Notes under the pieces: model-generated
What the model was told of the DNA's origin: nothing
Database searches by the model: none
The model's input: the letters and a program-made list of their open reading frames with translations, nothing else
Made by a program: the position numbers and the translations under genes
Shown here: positions 29,383 to 38,060 of the stretch, in pieces
Layout of the letters: each line of letters opens with the position of its first letter
Numbering within the stretch: the first letter of the stretch is position 1
Source: Hafnia alvei
Lineage (GTDB): Bacteria; Pseudomonadota; Gammaproteobacteria; Enterobacterales; Enterobacteriaceae
Direction: 5' to 3'
Length of the DNA: 64,000 bases
Assembly (NCBI RefSeq): GCF_900095695.1
Contig: NZ_FMIQ01000080.1
Location: forward strand, 17,661-81,660

Positions 29383-29724
29383 ATGCATGAACTAACCCTA
29401 TGCCAGAGCGCATTTGACATCATCGAACAGCAGGCTCGAGCCAACAACGTGAAGCGCGTGACCGGTGTATGGCTGGAGATTGGCGCACTCTCATGTATTG
29501 AAGAGAGCGCCGTACATTTTTGCTTTGAAATCGTCTGCCGTGGCAGCGTAGCCGAGGGATGTGAACTGCACATCACAACCCAACCAGCTCAAGCTTGGTG
29601 CTGGGATTGTAGCCAGGCCATTACCGTATCAGCGCATGACGCAGGATGCCCACATTGCCAGAGCCATAATCTGCGCGTGGACAGCGGCGACAGCATGCAA
29701 ATCAAACAAATCGAAATCGAATAG
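29383..29724 (+). CDS. hypA: Hydrogenase nickel incorporation protein HypA
   Basis: Nickel metallochaperone, 113 residues (E. coli 116). The N-terminal MHEL contains the essential His2 Ni ligand, and the zinc site is formed by CWDC (about residue 73) and CPHC (about 89). The ATG at 29383 is fixed by MHEL; the upstream open frame is not conserved. There is a 109-bp gap after hypF and no clear Shine-Dalgarno sequence. First gene of hypABCDE. Confidence 0.94.
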   Translation: MHELTLCQSAFDIIEQQARANNVKRVTGVWLEIGALSCIEESAVHFCFEIVCRGSVAEGCELHITTQPAQAWCWDCSQAITVSAHDAGCPHCQSHNLRVDSGDSMQIKQIEIE

Positions 29725-29741
29725 TTTTCGGGAGAGAATTT

Positions 29742-30887
29742 ATGTGTACTACTTGCGGTTGCGCGGCTGGCGAACAGCGCATTGAAGGCGACGATCATCA
29801 CGATCACGACCATCATCATGAGCATGGACACCATCACGATCACCACCATGGCCATGAACACGGTCATGATCACAGCCACGAACATGGTCACCATCATCAT
29901 GAACATGAGCAGAACCATGAACACGGTCATCATCATGGGCATCAACATCAGCACGCGCAGAGTGAACATCCTCAGACCGTAGTGGTGCACCACCATTACC
30001 ATCACACCGGCGACGTACATCATCATCACTATAACTACGTACTTGCCTCTGATGCCGAACTGCATCTTCACGACCACAAGCATAAACACAAGAATAAGAA
30101 CAAAAATAAGCACGCAGAAAAGCGCCTAGAAAAGCATCTCGATAAACACGACGAAAAATTTACGCCAGAACAGCAAGATAACGATCTGCACTACGGTAAA
30201 GGCGAGGCGGGTAGCCATGCGCCCGGCATGACTCAACGCCGTATGCTGCAAATTGAGCAGGACGTTCTCGGCAAAAATAACCATCTGGCCGAGCACAACC
30301 GTGAGCACTTTACCCAGCAGCATATTGCCGCACTGAATTTGGTTTCAAGCCCCGGTTCAGGCAAAACAACGCTGCTGACGGAAACCCTCAAGCGTATTGC
30401 CGATCAATACAGCTGCGCCGTGATTGAAGGCGATCAGCAAACCACCAATGACGCAGAGCGTATTCGCGCCACCGGCGTTCCTGCTATTCAGGTGAACACC
30501 GGCAAAGGCTGTCACTTAGACGCACAAATGGTGCACGATGCAATGCATCGCCTGAACCTGCCAGACCGTAGCCTGCTGTTTATTGAGAACGTGGGTAATC
30601 TGGTGTGTCCAGCCAGCTTCGATCTTGGTGAACGTCATAAAGTTGCCGTGCTGTCCGTTACCGAAGGCGAAGATAAGCCGCTGAAATATCCACATATGTT
30701 CGCCGCCTCTTCGCTGATGATTATTAATAAAATCGATCTGCTGCCGTATCTGCATTTTGACGTTGAAGCCTGCATTGCCAATGCGAAACGCGTTAATCCA
30801 CAGATCACCGTTATCCAACTTTCCGCCACCAGCGGTGAAGGAATGGATGCTTGGCTTGCATGGTTGGAGACAAACGTATGTGCTTAG
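29742..30887 (+). CDS. hypB: Nickel-binding GTPase HypB with large histidine-rich insert
   Basis: GTPase that delivers nickel to the hydrogenase large subunit. The 381-residue protein is about 90 longer than E. coli HypB (290). After the N-terminal high-affinity site MCTTCGC comes a region (about residues 18-135) with about 50 histidines mixed with D, E, G and K, then the conserved G domain: [13 protein letters not shown] (Walker A, about 205), [19 protein letters not shown] and NKIDLL. His-rich HypB proteins of other bacteria, such as Bradyrhizobium, store nickel. GGGAGAG precedes the ATG. The 3' end overlaps hypC by ten bases. Confidence 0.95.
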   Translation: MCTTCGCAAGEQRIEGDDHHDHDHHHEHGHHHDHHHGHEHGHDHSHEHGHHHHEHEQNHEHGHHHGHQHQHAQSEHPQTVVVHHHYHHTGDVHHHHYNYVLASDAELHLHDHKHKHKNKNKNKHAEKRLEKHLDKHDEKFTPEQQDNDLHYGKGEAGSHAPGMTQRRMLQIEQDVLGKNNHLAEHNREHFTQQHIAALNLVSSPGSGKTTLLTETLKRIADQYSCAVIEGDQQTTNDAERIRATGVPAIQVNTGKGCHLDAQMVHDAMHRLNLPDRSLLFIENVGNLVCPASFDLGERHKVAVLSVTEGEDKPLKYPHMFAASSLMIINKIDLLPYLHFDVEACIANAKRVNPQITVIQLSATSGEGMDAWLAWLETNVCA

Positions 30888-31174
30888 GAATTCCAGGTCA
30901 GGTCGTTGCCGTAGGCGATGATATACATCAAATGGCAATGGTTGACGTGTGTGGCGTGAAGCGCGAAGTCAATATCGCGCTGGTATGCGAAGGCTCACCT
31001 CAAGAGATGCTTGGTCAGTGGGTGCTGGTTCACGTCGGTTTTGCCATGAGCATTCTCGATGAGGCCGAAGCCAAAGATACGCTGGATGCGCTAATGGCGA
31101 TGCAAGAAGTTGAAGAGGACGTCGGTTATTTCCTGCGTAACGGCGAACCCGCTCCTCAGGCCAGTGAAAAGTAA
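30878..31174 (+). CDS. hypC: Hydrogenase maturation chaperone HypC
   Basis: Small chaperone, 98 residues (E. coli 90), that binds HypD and the large-subunit precursor and carries the Fe(CN)2CO group. The catalytic Cys2 is in MCLGIPGQV. The start codon lies inside the end of hypB, ten bases before its last base, so the two are coupled. A GTG/ATG further upstream is open but would hide Cys2. Confidence 0.95.
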   Translation: MCLGIPGQVVAVGDDIHQMAMVDVCGVKREVNIALVCEGSPQEMLGQWVLVHVGFAMSILDEAEAKDTLDALMAMQEVEEDVGYFLRNGEPAPQASEK

Positions 31175-31187
31175 GGTGGTATGAGAT

Positions 31188-32303
31188 ATGCAGTTTGTTG
31201 ATGAGTTCCGCGATCCTGAACTGGCTAAAAAGCTGGTTCAGCGGATTACAGAGCGGGTTCGAACCTTACCTTCACACTGCAAACTTCCTCTTCAGCTGAT
31301 GGAAGTTTGCGGCGGACATACTCACGCTATTTTTAAATTTGGCCTAGATCAGCTGCTGCCACCGGAGATCGAGTTTGTACACGGCCCCGGATGTCCCGTC
31401 TGCGTTCTGCCAATGGGCCGCATCGACGAGTGTGTCGAAATTGCAAGCCAGCCGGACGTGATTTTTTGTACCTTTGGCGATGCCATGCGCGTCCCAGGGC
31501 GCCACGGTTCTCTACTGGATGCCAAACGCAAAGGCGCTGATGTTCGCATCGTTTATTCGCCACTGGACTCCCTCGCGCTGGCGCAGCAGAATCCAGACAA
31601 AGAAGTGGTGTTCTTCGGCCTTGGCTTTGAAACCACGATGCCAAGCACGGCGGTAACGCTGCAGCAGGCGAAAACGCTGGGGTTGAAAAACTTCTCGGTT
31701 TTCTGCCAGCACATTACGATCACGCCTACGCTGCGCAGCCTATTGCAGCAGCCGAATGTACGCATCGACGGTTTCCTCGCACCCGGCCATGTCAGCATGG
31801 TCATTGGCGCTCATCCCTATGAGTTTATCTGCGAAGATTTCCACAAGCCCTTGGTTATCACCGGCTTTGAGCCGCTCGATATCTTGCAGGCGCTGGATAT
31901 GCTGGTAGCGCAAATTGCCGAGGAACGCTGCAGCGTGGAAAATCAATATCGCCGCATCGTTCCCGATCACGGCAATGCTATCGCGCAGAAAGTTCTGGAT
32001 GAAGTATTCGTCACCAAAGAGAGCAGCGAATGGCGTGGCTTAGGCGAAATCGCCCATTCCGGCGTAGGCTTAAGCCCTGCGTATGCTCAGTTCGACGCTG
32101 AATTACGCTTCCACCCGCAAGAACAGAAAGTCGCCGATGATCCAAGAGCGCGCTGCGGTGATGTACTCACCGGTCGCTGCAAACCGGCCGAATGTCCTCT
32201 GTTTGGCGTTGGCTGTAATCCGCAAAACGCATTTGGTGCGCTGATGGTTTCTTCTGAAGGGGCCTGTGCGGCGTTCTATCAATATCGTCGTGGGCTTGAA
32301 TAA
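31188..32303 (+). CDS. hypD: Hydrogenase maturation protein HypD
   Basis: Iron-sulfur scaffold on which the Fe(CN)2CO moiety is assembled with HypC, 371 residues (E. coli 373). Conserved motifs are MEVCGGHTHAIFKFG (about residue 40, catalytic Cys), GPGCPVCVLP (about 67), GFETTMPSTA (about 146), and the cysteines near the C-terminus (CGDVLTGRCKPAECPLFGVGC, 4Fe-4S ligands). Thirteen bases separate it from hypC. Confidence 0.95.
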   Translation: MQFVDEFRDPELAKKLVQRITERVRTLPSHCKLPLQLMEVCGGHTHAIFKFGLDQLLPPEIEFVHGPGCPVCVLPMGRIDECVEIASQPDVIFCTFGDAMRVPGRHGSLLDAKRKGADVRIVYSPLDSLALAQQNPDKEVVFFGLGFETTMPSTAVTLQQAKTLGLKNFSVFCQHITITPTLRSLLQQPNVRIDGFLAPGHVSMVIGAHPYEFICEDFHKPLVITGFEPLDILQALDMLVAQIAEERCSVENQYRRIVPDHGNAIAQKVLDEVFVTKESSEWRGLGEIAHSGVGLSPAYAQFDAELRFHPQEQKVADDPRARCGDVLTGRCKPAECPLFGVGCNPQNAFGALMVSSEGACAAFYQYRRGLE

Positions 32304-32318
32304 GAGAAGGTACGAAGA

Positions 32319-33347
32319 ATGAGTGAATGGTCTAAAGATGATGTGATAACGATGGCGCATGGCAGCGGTGGCCGCGCGATGCAGCAACTGCTTGATACGC
32401 TGTTTTTGCCCCTGTTTAGCAATCCTGCTTTAGATGAACGTGAAGATCAGGCACGTTTGCCGCTGAGTGTTTTCAACCAGCACGGCGATCGCTTGGCCTT
32501 CACCACCGATAGCTATGTTATCGACCCGATATTTTTCCCCGGTGGCGATATTGGTAAGCTGGCCGTATGCGGCACCGCCAACGATTTGGCGGTAAGTGGC
32601 GCTCAGCCTAAATATCTCTCCTGTGGCTTTATTCTTGAAGAAGGGTTACCGCTGGCCGATCTGGAAAAGATCGTGCGTAGCATGGCGGCGACCGCGCGTG
32701 CGGCAAATATCCAGATCGTGACTGGCGATACCAAAGTGGTTCAGCGCGGCGCTGCGGATAAGATCTTTATCAACACCGCCGGTATTGGCGCGATCCCGAA
32801 CGATATTCACTGGGGAACGTCAGAGATCCAGCCCGGCGACAAGCTGATCGTCAGCGGTACGCTTGGCGATCACGGTGCCACGATCCTGAATCTGCGTGAG
32901 CAGTTGGGGCTTGAAGCTGAACTGACCAGCGACTGCGCGGTACTGGCTCCGCTGATTGCGCCACTGCGTAATATCCCTGGCGTTCGAGCCCTACGTGATG
33001 CAACCCGCGGTGGCGTGACCGCCATTATGCATGAGTTCGCCAATGCGAGCGGCTGCGGTATCGACGTTATCGAGCAATTACTTCCGGTAAAAAGCGCGGT
33101 GCGCGGTATTTGTGAACTCCTAGGGCTAGAGCCACTGAATTTTGCCAACGAAGGAAAGCTGGTGATAGCCGTTGCGCCAGAAGCTGAACAAGCGGTGCTT
33201 GATAGCTTACATCTGCATCCATTGGGAGTGGACGCTGCAACGGTTGGCGTGGTGACTGAAGGGAAACAAGTACGCCTAACCGGAATGTATGGCACCTCTC
33301 GTCTGCTGGATTTACCACACAGTGAGCCGCTGCCAAGAATTTGTTGA
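32319..33347 (+). CDS. hypE: Hydrogenase maturation protein HypE
   Basis: Dehydrates the carbamoyl group on its C-terminal cysteine to a thiocyanate, the source of the CN ligands. It is 342 residues with the terminal PRIC motif intact. AIR-synthase-like fold: the ATP-binding part is marked by HGSGGRAMQQL (about residue 14) and VTGDTKVV (about 135). A 15-bp gap after hypD and the same direction place it as the last gene of hypABCDE. A 106-bp repeat follows its stop. Confidence 0.95.
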   Translation: MSEWSKDDVITMAHGSGGRAMQQLLDTLFLPLFSNPALDEREDQARLPLSVFNQHGDRLAFTTDSYVIDPIFFPGGDIGKLAVCGTANDLAVSGAQPKYLSCGFILEEGLPLADLEKIVRSMAATARAANIQIVTGDTKVVQRGAADKIFINTAGIGAIPNDIHWGTSEIQPGDKLIVSGTLGDHGATILNLREQLGLEAELTSDCAVLAPLIAPLRNIPGVRALRDATRGGVTAIMHEFANASGCGIDVIEQLLPVKSAVRGICELLGLEPLNFANEGKLVIAVAPEAEQAVLDSLHLHPLGVDAATVGVVTEGKQVRLTGMYGTSRLLDLPHSEPLPRIC

Positions 33348-33359
33348 GATTCGTGATTG

Positions 33360-33466
33360 TCCCCCTACCAACCTCCCCTTCGCAGGGGAGGAGCCGATCG
33401 AGCACTGAATTAATATCGAAAGCTGAACTGCTCCCTCCCCTGCGAAGGGGAGGTTGGGGTGGGGTA
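33360..33466. repeat. 106-bp palindromic repeat, copy 2
   Basis: CCCCCTACCAACCTCCCCTT ... GGGGAGGTTGGGGTGGGG with the internal GGAGCCGATCGAG shared with copy 1. It lies between the convergent 3' ends of hypE and hycA and could act as a hairpin terminator for both. Confidence 0.85.
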
Positions 33467-33497
33467 ACTCTCTCCTCAGCATAAGGAGAGGTATTGA

Positions 33498-33962
33498 TCA
33501 ATGAGTGCCTAACTTCCCTACCAACAATTCCCGCACCGGCTGGTTAGTATTCATCGCCTGATACAAGATTTCATACAGATCGTGGATCTTATCCAGATAG
33601 TGTTCCAACACCGCATCCATCGAACGGTTGTTAACCTTGCCATCAATCTGACCATTCTCATCGATGGTTGAATGGCTAATTTCCACAAAATGATCTTCGC
33701 CCTGTTCATCGTTCATGCGCAGTCCGTACTGGATCTTTTTGCTGTAAAACTCATCTGCCAGCTTCACTTCAACCATAAAGTGATCAAACACCGTGAAGTT
33801 AACGCTGTCACCATCACCGCAGCTGAACTCATGAAAAATCTTCAGCTTTGAAGACGTCGCGGCTTTGATTAAGCTGCTTTTATACAAAGCCCACTGCGCC
33901 ATTAATTTTTCATTTTTGTCATGGATATAAAGCGACTTTTCGGTTAATTCGCTGACCTTCAT
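33498..33962 (-). CDS. hycA: Formate hydrogenlyase regulator HycA
   Basis: Negative regulator that counteracts FhlA in E. coli. It has 154 residues (E. coli 153). The C-terminal part VLEHYLDKIHDLYEILYQAMNTN...LLVGK aligns with E. coli VLEHYLEKI...LYTAIENN...LVKG, and IDGKVN is shared; the N-terminus has diverged. In E. coli hycA is the first gene of the hyc operon; here it stands about 20 kb away, alone and convergent to hypE, behind its own sigma-54 promoter and activator site. Confidence 0.82.
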   Translation of the reverse strand: MKVSELTEKSLYIHDKNEKLMAQWALYKSSLIKAATSSKLKIFHEFSCGDGDSVNFTVFDHFMVEVKLADEFYSKKIQYGLRMNDEQGEDHFVEISHSTIDENGQIDGKVNNRSMDAVLEHYLDKIHDLYEILYQAMNTNQPVRELLVGKLGTH

Positions 33963-34083
33963 ACTTCTTTGCCTCGCTCCACATTGTGGGTTGGAGTGTG
34001 TTACCTAGGGCATCGCCCCACTGATTGTTTGACGCTCAATCAGGCCGACATTCGGCAGCGTTGAGCGTTTCAATCACTACAAA

Positions 34084-34099
34084 AGCATAATCCGTGCCA
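34084..34099 (-). promoter_or_regulatory. Sigma-54 promoter of hycA
   Basis: On the minus strand TGGCACGGATTATGCT, a perfect TGGCAC -24 box with GC 10 bp after the GG. About 110 bp of leader precede hycA. Confidence 0.87.
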
Positions 34100-34204
34100 A
34101 TAAATAAAATAATTAAATAACCAATGTTATTCAGATAATTACGGGAATTAATCATTCAAAGTGACAAGATAAACAGGCGGGATGGTTCTGGCGAGTGATG
34201 ACGT

Positions 34205-34222
34205 GTCGACACTTATGTCGAC
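34205..34222 (-). promoter_or_regulatory. Palindromic activator site upstream of hycA (probable FhlA UAS)
   Basis: GTCGACACTTATGTCGAC, a perfect palindrome with outer bases changed from TT/AA to GT/AC relative to the other three copies but with the same CGACA-N4-TGTCG core. It lies 105 bp upstream of the hycA -24 element. Confidence 0.72.
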
Positions 34223-34229
34223 GCTATGA

Positions 34230-34260
34230 CACGGGCGAAAAACGTACATTTTCGCCCGTG
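34230..34260 (-). terminator. fhlA terminator hairpin
   Basis: Stem CACGGGCGAAAA/TTTTCGCCCGTG around ACGTACA, just past the fhlA stop and just before the hycA activator site. The stem is long; no separate T-run follows on the minus strand. Confidence 0.6.
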
Positions 34261-34273
34261 CGAGGAGAGGTTT

Positions 34274-36421
34274 TTAGTCCTTCGCAGAAATGCCTAAGCG
34301 CTGCATACGGGAAATCAACGTGGTGCGTTTCAGCCCAAGCCGTGCCGCAGCACCACGAGGGCCAGCCACAATACCGTTAGACTCACGCAATGCCGCCAGA
34401 ATGCGCTCACGCTCGCTGAATTCACCGCCCTGCGCTGGATCGTGCGCCGCCTTTTCCGCAGGCGGTGTCACTGACCATGCAGAAGGCGCCGCTTGCGCAG
34501 GCTTATTCACCAACGGTGGCGAAAGGTGATATTGCAGCTCGTTGAGTTGCAAGTTTAATACCGGCCCGCGCGTTAAGATAACGGCACGCTCAATGATATT
34601 TTCCAGCTCACGAATATTACCCGGCCACGGTAAATCGCACAGCATGCGGATGGTTTCCGTTGGAATACTATCGATAGTGCGATTCATACGTTTAGCAATT
34701 TTGCGCGTGAAGAATTTGACCAGCAGTGGAATATCTTCTGGGCGTTCACGCAAAGGCGGGATCACAATAGGAAAAACATTAAGGCGATAATAGAGATCGC
34801 TGCGATATTCACGATCCAGCACCATCTGTTTCAGATCGCGGTTAGTGGCGGCTATCAGACGAACATCTACCGGAATAATTTTATTCCCGCCCAGTCGCTC
34901 AATTTCTCGCTCCTGCAATACGCGCAGCAATTTTGGTTGAAGCTCAAGCGGAATATCACCCACCTCATCCAAAAATAGCGAGCTCTTATTCGCCAACTCA
35001 AAACGCCCCATTCGCTGTGACGTTGCGCCGGTATAAGCGCCCTTCTCATGGCCGAATAAATCACTTTCCATCAGGCCACTAGGAATGGCGGCGCAGTTCA
35101 TTTTAACCATGCGCTTTTGATTGCGTGTGCTGAGATTATGAATAGCCTGTGCGATCAACTCCTTGCCTGTTCCCGTTTCACCCAAGATCAGCACGCTACA
35201 GTCGCTCGAAGCCACCATTTCAACCTGTTCCAACACGCTTTTTATCGCCGCGCTTTGACCAACGATTTCACCAAAATCGCTGCCTTGGCGAATTTGTTCG
35301 GTTAAATAGCGATTCTCGTGTACCAAGCTATCTTTCAGGCGCGATATTTCACCGTATGCCAGCGCGTTATCCACCGCGATGGCGATACGTGCCGCAATTT
35401 GACGCAGCAGCTTAAGGTTATTATCACTGAATATCGCGGGCTGGCACTGCGCCAGTTTCAGAACGCCTAGCACTTTATTACCAAAGATCAGCGGCAGCTG
35501 GCAGATGGTCTGATGGCCAAACGCAAGCATCTGCGCTAGCTGGCGATCCTGCGGAGCAAGGCGCGCTGAGTCCTGCAAATCCATCAACAGCATCTCTTCG
35601 CTTTGCACCACCTGTTGGGCAAGGGAGCCCTCCAGCGGCAGATATTTTTGTTCACGCAGCACCGGTTTTCCGCTTTGGTAGCAGGCGACATAGGCTTTAA
35701 AACGATCTTCCTGTTCATCAAAAACCGACAGGCCGATATAGTCGATGCCGAAGAAACGATGGATCTCTTTGGAAACCTCCGCAGCCAGCCCATCGAGCTC
35801 AAGCTTAGAGGTGACGGCATTCGTGACGTCCACCAAAATGCGATAGTGATCGCGCTCGCGGCGCAGGCTCTCTTCCTCAAGCTGAACATGTTCACGCTCA
35901 AGGATGTTCTCTAATACGCTAGCAACTACCTCAGCCAACGGCTGTGCCAGAGCCAGCTCGCTTTCGCTGAACTGTTGATCGCCGTGTTTAATGAATTCGA
36001 TACCACCTAATCTTTGGCGTGGCGTAGTCAGCGGCAGCTGATAATAGACGTTTAAATCGCGATACTGCACCAGTTCAGACACCTGTGGAAACTGCTGAAC
36101 AAACGCATCGCGTCGACAGCAAATAGGCTGCTGGTCGGCCCAGACTTTTCCCCCCGGCCCTTCAGCTAACAATACGTCATTGGAGCATCGCATTTGTTTG
36201 CTTTCAGGTTCATAGCCGTAATGAGTAATACGATTGTGCAAGGGGTCAAGGCGTAAAATATTCACGCGATCAAAACGAATAACGGAGAATGACAAGCCGT
36301 GTAGTGCCCGCATTAGCTCAGAGAGTGAGCGCTGAGCAAGCAGCGTTTGTGTGGCCTGATGCAGCATATCCTGCCAGACCGGATTCATTCTGGTTGAAGA
36401 CTGTATTTTGACGGTATTCAT
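34274..36421 (-). CDS. fhlA: Formate hydrogenlyase transcriptional activator FhlA
   Basis: Formate-sensing sigma-54 activator of the genes around it. The 715-residue form (E. coli 692) has two GAF-type sensor regions (about 20-170 and 195-345), an AAA+ domain (about 385-620; Walker A LGETGTGKE, sigma-54 contact loop GAYTGA, LFLDEVGD) and a C-terminal Fis-type HTH (GPRGAAARLGLKRTTLISRM). The loop has tyrosine where GAFTGA is usual, a variant seen in other functional activators. The start is uncertain: ATG at 36421 (used) and ATG at 36388 both lack a clear ribosome site, and the frame is open to 36511. There is no receiver domain, as expected. Confidence 0.93.
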   Translation of the reverse strand: MNTVKIQSSTRMNPVWQDMLHQATQTLLAQRSLSELMRALHGLSFSVIRFDRVNILRLDPLHNRITHYGYEPESKQMRCSNDVLLAEGPGGKVWADQQPICCRRDAFVQQFPQVSELVQYRDLNVYYQLPLTTPRQRLGGIEFIKHGDQQFSESELALAQPLAEVVASVLENILEREHVQLEEESLRRERDHYRILVDVTNAVTSKLELDGLAAEVSKEIHRFFGIDYIGLSVFDEQEDRFKAYVACYQSGKPVLREQKYLPLEGSLAQQVVQSEEMLLMDLQDSARLAPQDRQLAQMLAFGHQTICQLPLIFGNKVLGVLKLAQCQPAIFSDNNLKLLRQIAARIAIAVDNALAYGEISRLKDSLVHENRYLTEQIRQGSDFGEIVGQSAAIKSVLEQVEMVASSDCSVLILGETGTGKELIAQAIHNLSTRNQKRMVKMNCAAIPSGLMESDLFGHEKGAYTGATSQRMGRFELANKSSLFLDEVGDIPLELQPKLLRVLQEREIERLGGNKIIPVDVRLIAATNRDLKQMVLDREYRSDLYYRLNVFPIVIPPLRERPEDIPLLVKFFTRKIAKRMNRTIDSIPTETIRMLCDLPWPGNIRELENIIERAVILTRGPVLNLQLNELQYHLSPPLVNKPAQAAPSAWSVTPPAEKAAHDPAQGGEFSERERILAALRESNGIVAGPRGAAARLGLKRTTLISRMQRLGISAKD

Positions 36422-36604
36422 AGCTGAAGATGATGCGCGTGAAATGATTAGGACCGTTATTCTACGGGAAGCTAAGGTCGGATAGATATGATCTAAACGC
36501 TTAAATATCACAATTAATACTAATGATATCGGAGTAAATAATAACTATTATTCTTTAAGCATGTGCGTCAACAAATTGCTAACGCACATGAAACTTCTTA
36601 GCGC

Positions 36605-36642
36605 TATACCCAAGCAATACAAGTTACTTGAAGTATGACGAG
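36605..36642. repeat. Short ERIC remnant between lysA and fhlA
   Basis: TATACCCAAGCAATACAAGT then TACTTGAAGTATGACGAG: the two ERIC ends joined without the core, eight bases past the lysA stop. Confidence 0.6.
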
Positions 36643-36649
36643 GACAAAT

Positions 36650-37912
36650 TTACATAATTTCTAACGCTAATAACTCTTCAATTGTCTGACGGCGGCGAAT
36701 TAAACGCGGCTGATTATTTTCAAATAACACCTCAGGCAATAGCGGGCGGCTATTATAATTTGAAGACATCGATGCACCGTAAGCGCCGGTATCATGAAAG
36801 ACTAAATAGTCTCCAACCTGTGCCGCAGGAAGCGCGCGCGTTTCCACTTCCCCACCCGCCTTTTGTGTAAATACGTCGCCAGACTCACAAAGAGGACCAC
36901 CAATAACAGATTCAATCAGCGGCTGCCCACTCACATCTCGCCCGTCTGCTGGCATGAGCGAAATATGGTGATAGCTGCCATACATAGCCGGACGCATCAG
37001 GTCGTTAAAACCAGCGTCAACCAGAACAAAATGACGGCTGCCCATATTTTTAACCGAACGAACCTGCGCCACTAAAACGCCGGACTCAGCCACTAAATAG
37101 CGCCCAGGTTCAATTTCAAGATGTACTGGGTGACCAAGATGACGTGCGATACGTTCGCGAGCGTCGTTCCACAGAGCATAGTAGTTCGACACATTGATAG
37201 ATTCATCGCCCTGCTGATAGGGGATAGACAAACCGCCACCCGCTGAAATAGCCTGAATATCGTGACCGAGTTCGATCACTTGGCGCGCCATGGTGTCACA
37301 TACCTGTGCCAGATGCTGGTAATCCACGCCCGAGCCGATATGCATGTGCAAACCAATCAGCTGCAACTCATAACGTTTGATCAGCGCGAGCGCCTGCGGC
37401 AGCTCTTCAAACCAGATACCGTGTTTGCTGTTCTCACCGCCCGTATTGGTTTTCTGGCTATGACCATGACCAAACCCCGGATTAACGCGCAGCCACACGG
37501 GATGACCCGGCGAGCGCTCGCCCAGTTGGGTGAGCATATCGGCGGAACCCGCATTCACAGGAATATTCAGTTCAACAACACGCGCCAGGGTGGCTTCGTC
37601 TAACACATCAGCGGTAAAGACGATTTGGCTTGGGTTACCCCCCGGCTGAAAACCTGCCATCAGCGCACGTTCAATTTCACCTAATGAAACCGCATCGACC
37701 TTAACGCCTTGCTCATGCATCAAACGTAAAATATGAATATTAGAACAGGCCTTCTGCGCAAAACGGATCACATCAAATTCACGCAGCTTTTCAATCTGCT
37801 GCTTTATGATATCGCCATCATAAGCCCACACCGGACAGCCAAAGCGTTGTGGCAGCGTCATCAGATTATCGATATTCAGCGCGGTGGTGCGATCATTTAG
37901 TGAACGTGGCAT
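36650..37912 (-). CDS. lysA: Diaminopimelate decarboxylase
   Basis: PLP enzyme for the last step of lysine synthesis, meso-diaminopimelate to L-lysine, 420 residues as in E. coli. The PLP lysine lies in RFAQKACSN (about residue 54), the glycine-rich phosphate-binding loop is ISAGGGLSIPY (about 225), and the dimer-interface cysteine is in GPLCESGDVF (about 345). GAGG stands before the ATG. It is divergent from lysR, its activator in E. coli. In E. coli it adjoins galR; here the hydrogenlyase island separates them. Confidence 0.96.
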   Translation of the reverse strand: MPRSLNDRTTALNIDNLMTLPQRFGCPVWAYDGDIIKQQIEKLREFDVIRFAQKACSNIHILRLMHEQGVKVDAVSLGEIERALMAGFQPGGNPSQIVFTADVLDEATLARVVELNIPVNAGSADMLTQLGERSPGHPVWLRVNPGFGHGHSQKTNTGGENSKHGIWFEELPQALALIKRYELQLIGLHMHIGSGVDYQHLAQVCDTMARQVIELGHDIQAISAGGGLSIPYQQGDESINVSNYYALWNDARERIARHLGHPVHLEIEPGRYLVAESGVLVAQVRSVKNMGSRHFVLVDAGFNDLMRPAMYGSYHHISLMPADGRDVSGQPLIESVIGGPLCESGDVFTQKAGGEVETRALPAAQVGDYLVFHDTGAYGASMSSNYNSRPLLPEVLFENNQPRLIRRRQTIEELLALEIM

Positions 37913-38060
37913 GAGATCCTCTTTGCGGTCAGTCTATTTTTTGTGTTGTTGGATGTTGTTCTCCGATTATTGCCACTGCAGATGACTTAAAGAAAATATC
38001 TATTTAGAGCAAGTCTATTCATTTATGATATAGGCTGTTCATCTTCGGAGCCCGCTGACT

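Noticed and set aside
29589..30113. 174-codon frame antisense to the His-rich part of hypB
   Set aside because: Low-complexity M/V-rich translation that merely mirrors the CAT/CAC repeats.
29742..30140. CRISPR-like array because of short repeats
   Set aside because: The repeats are histidine codons inside the hypB frame, with no spacer structure; no CRISPR array or cas gene was seen in the window.
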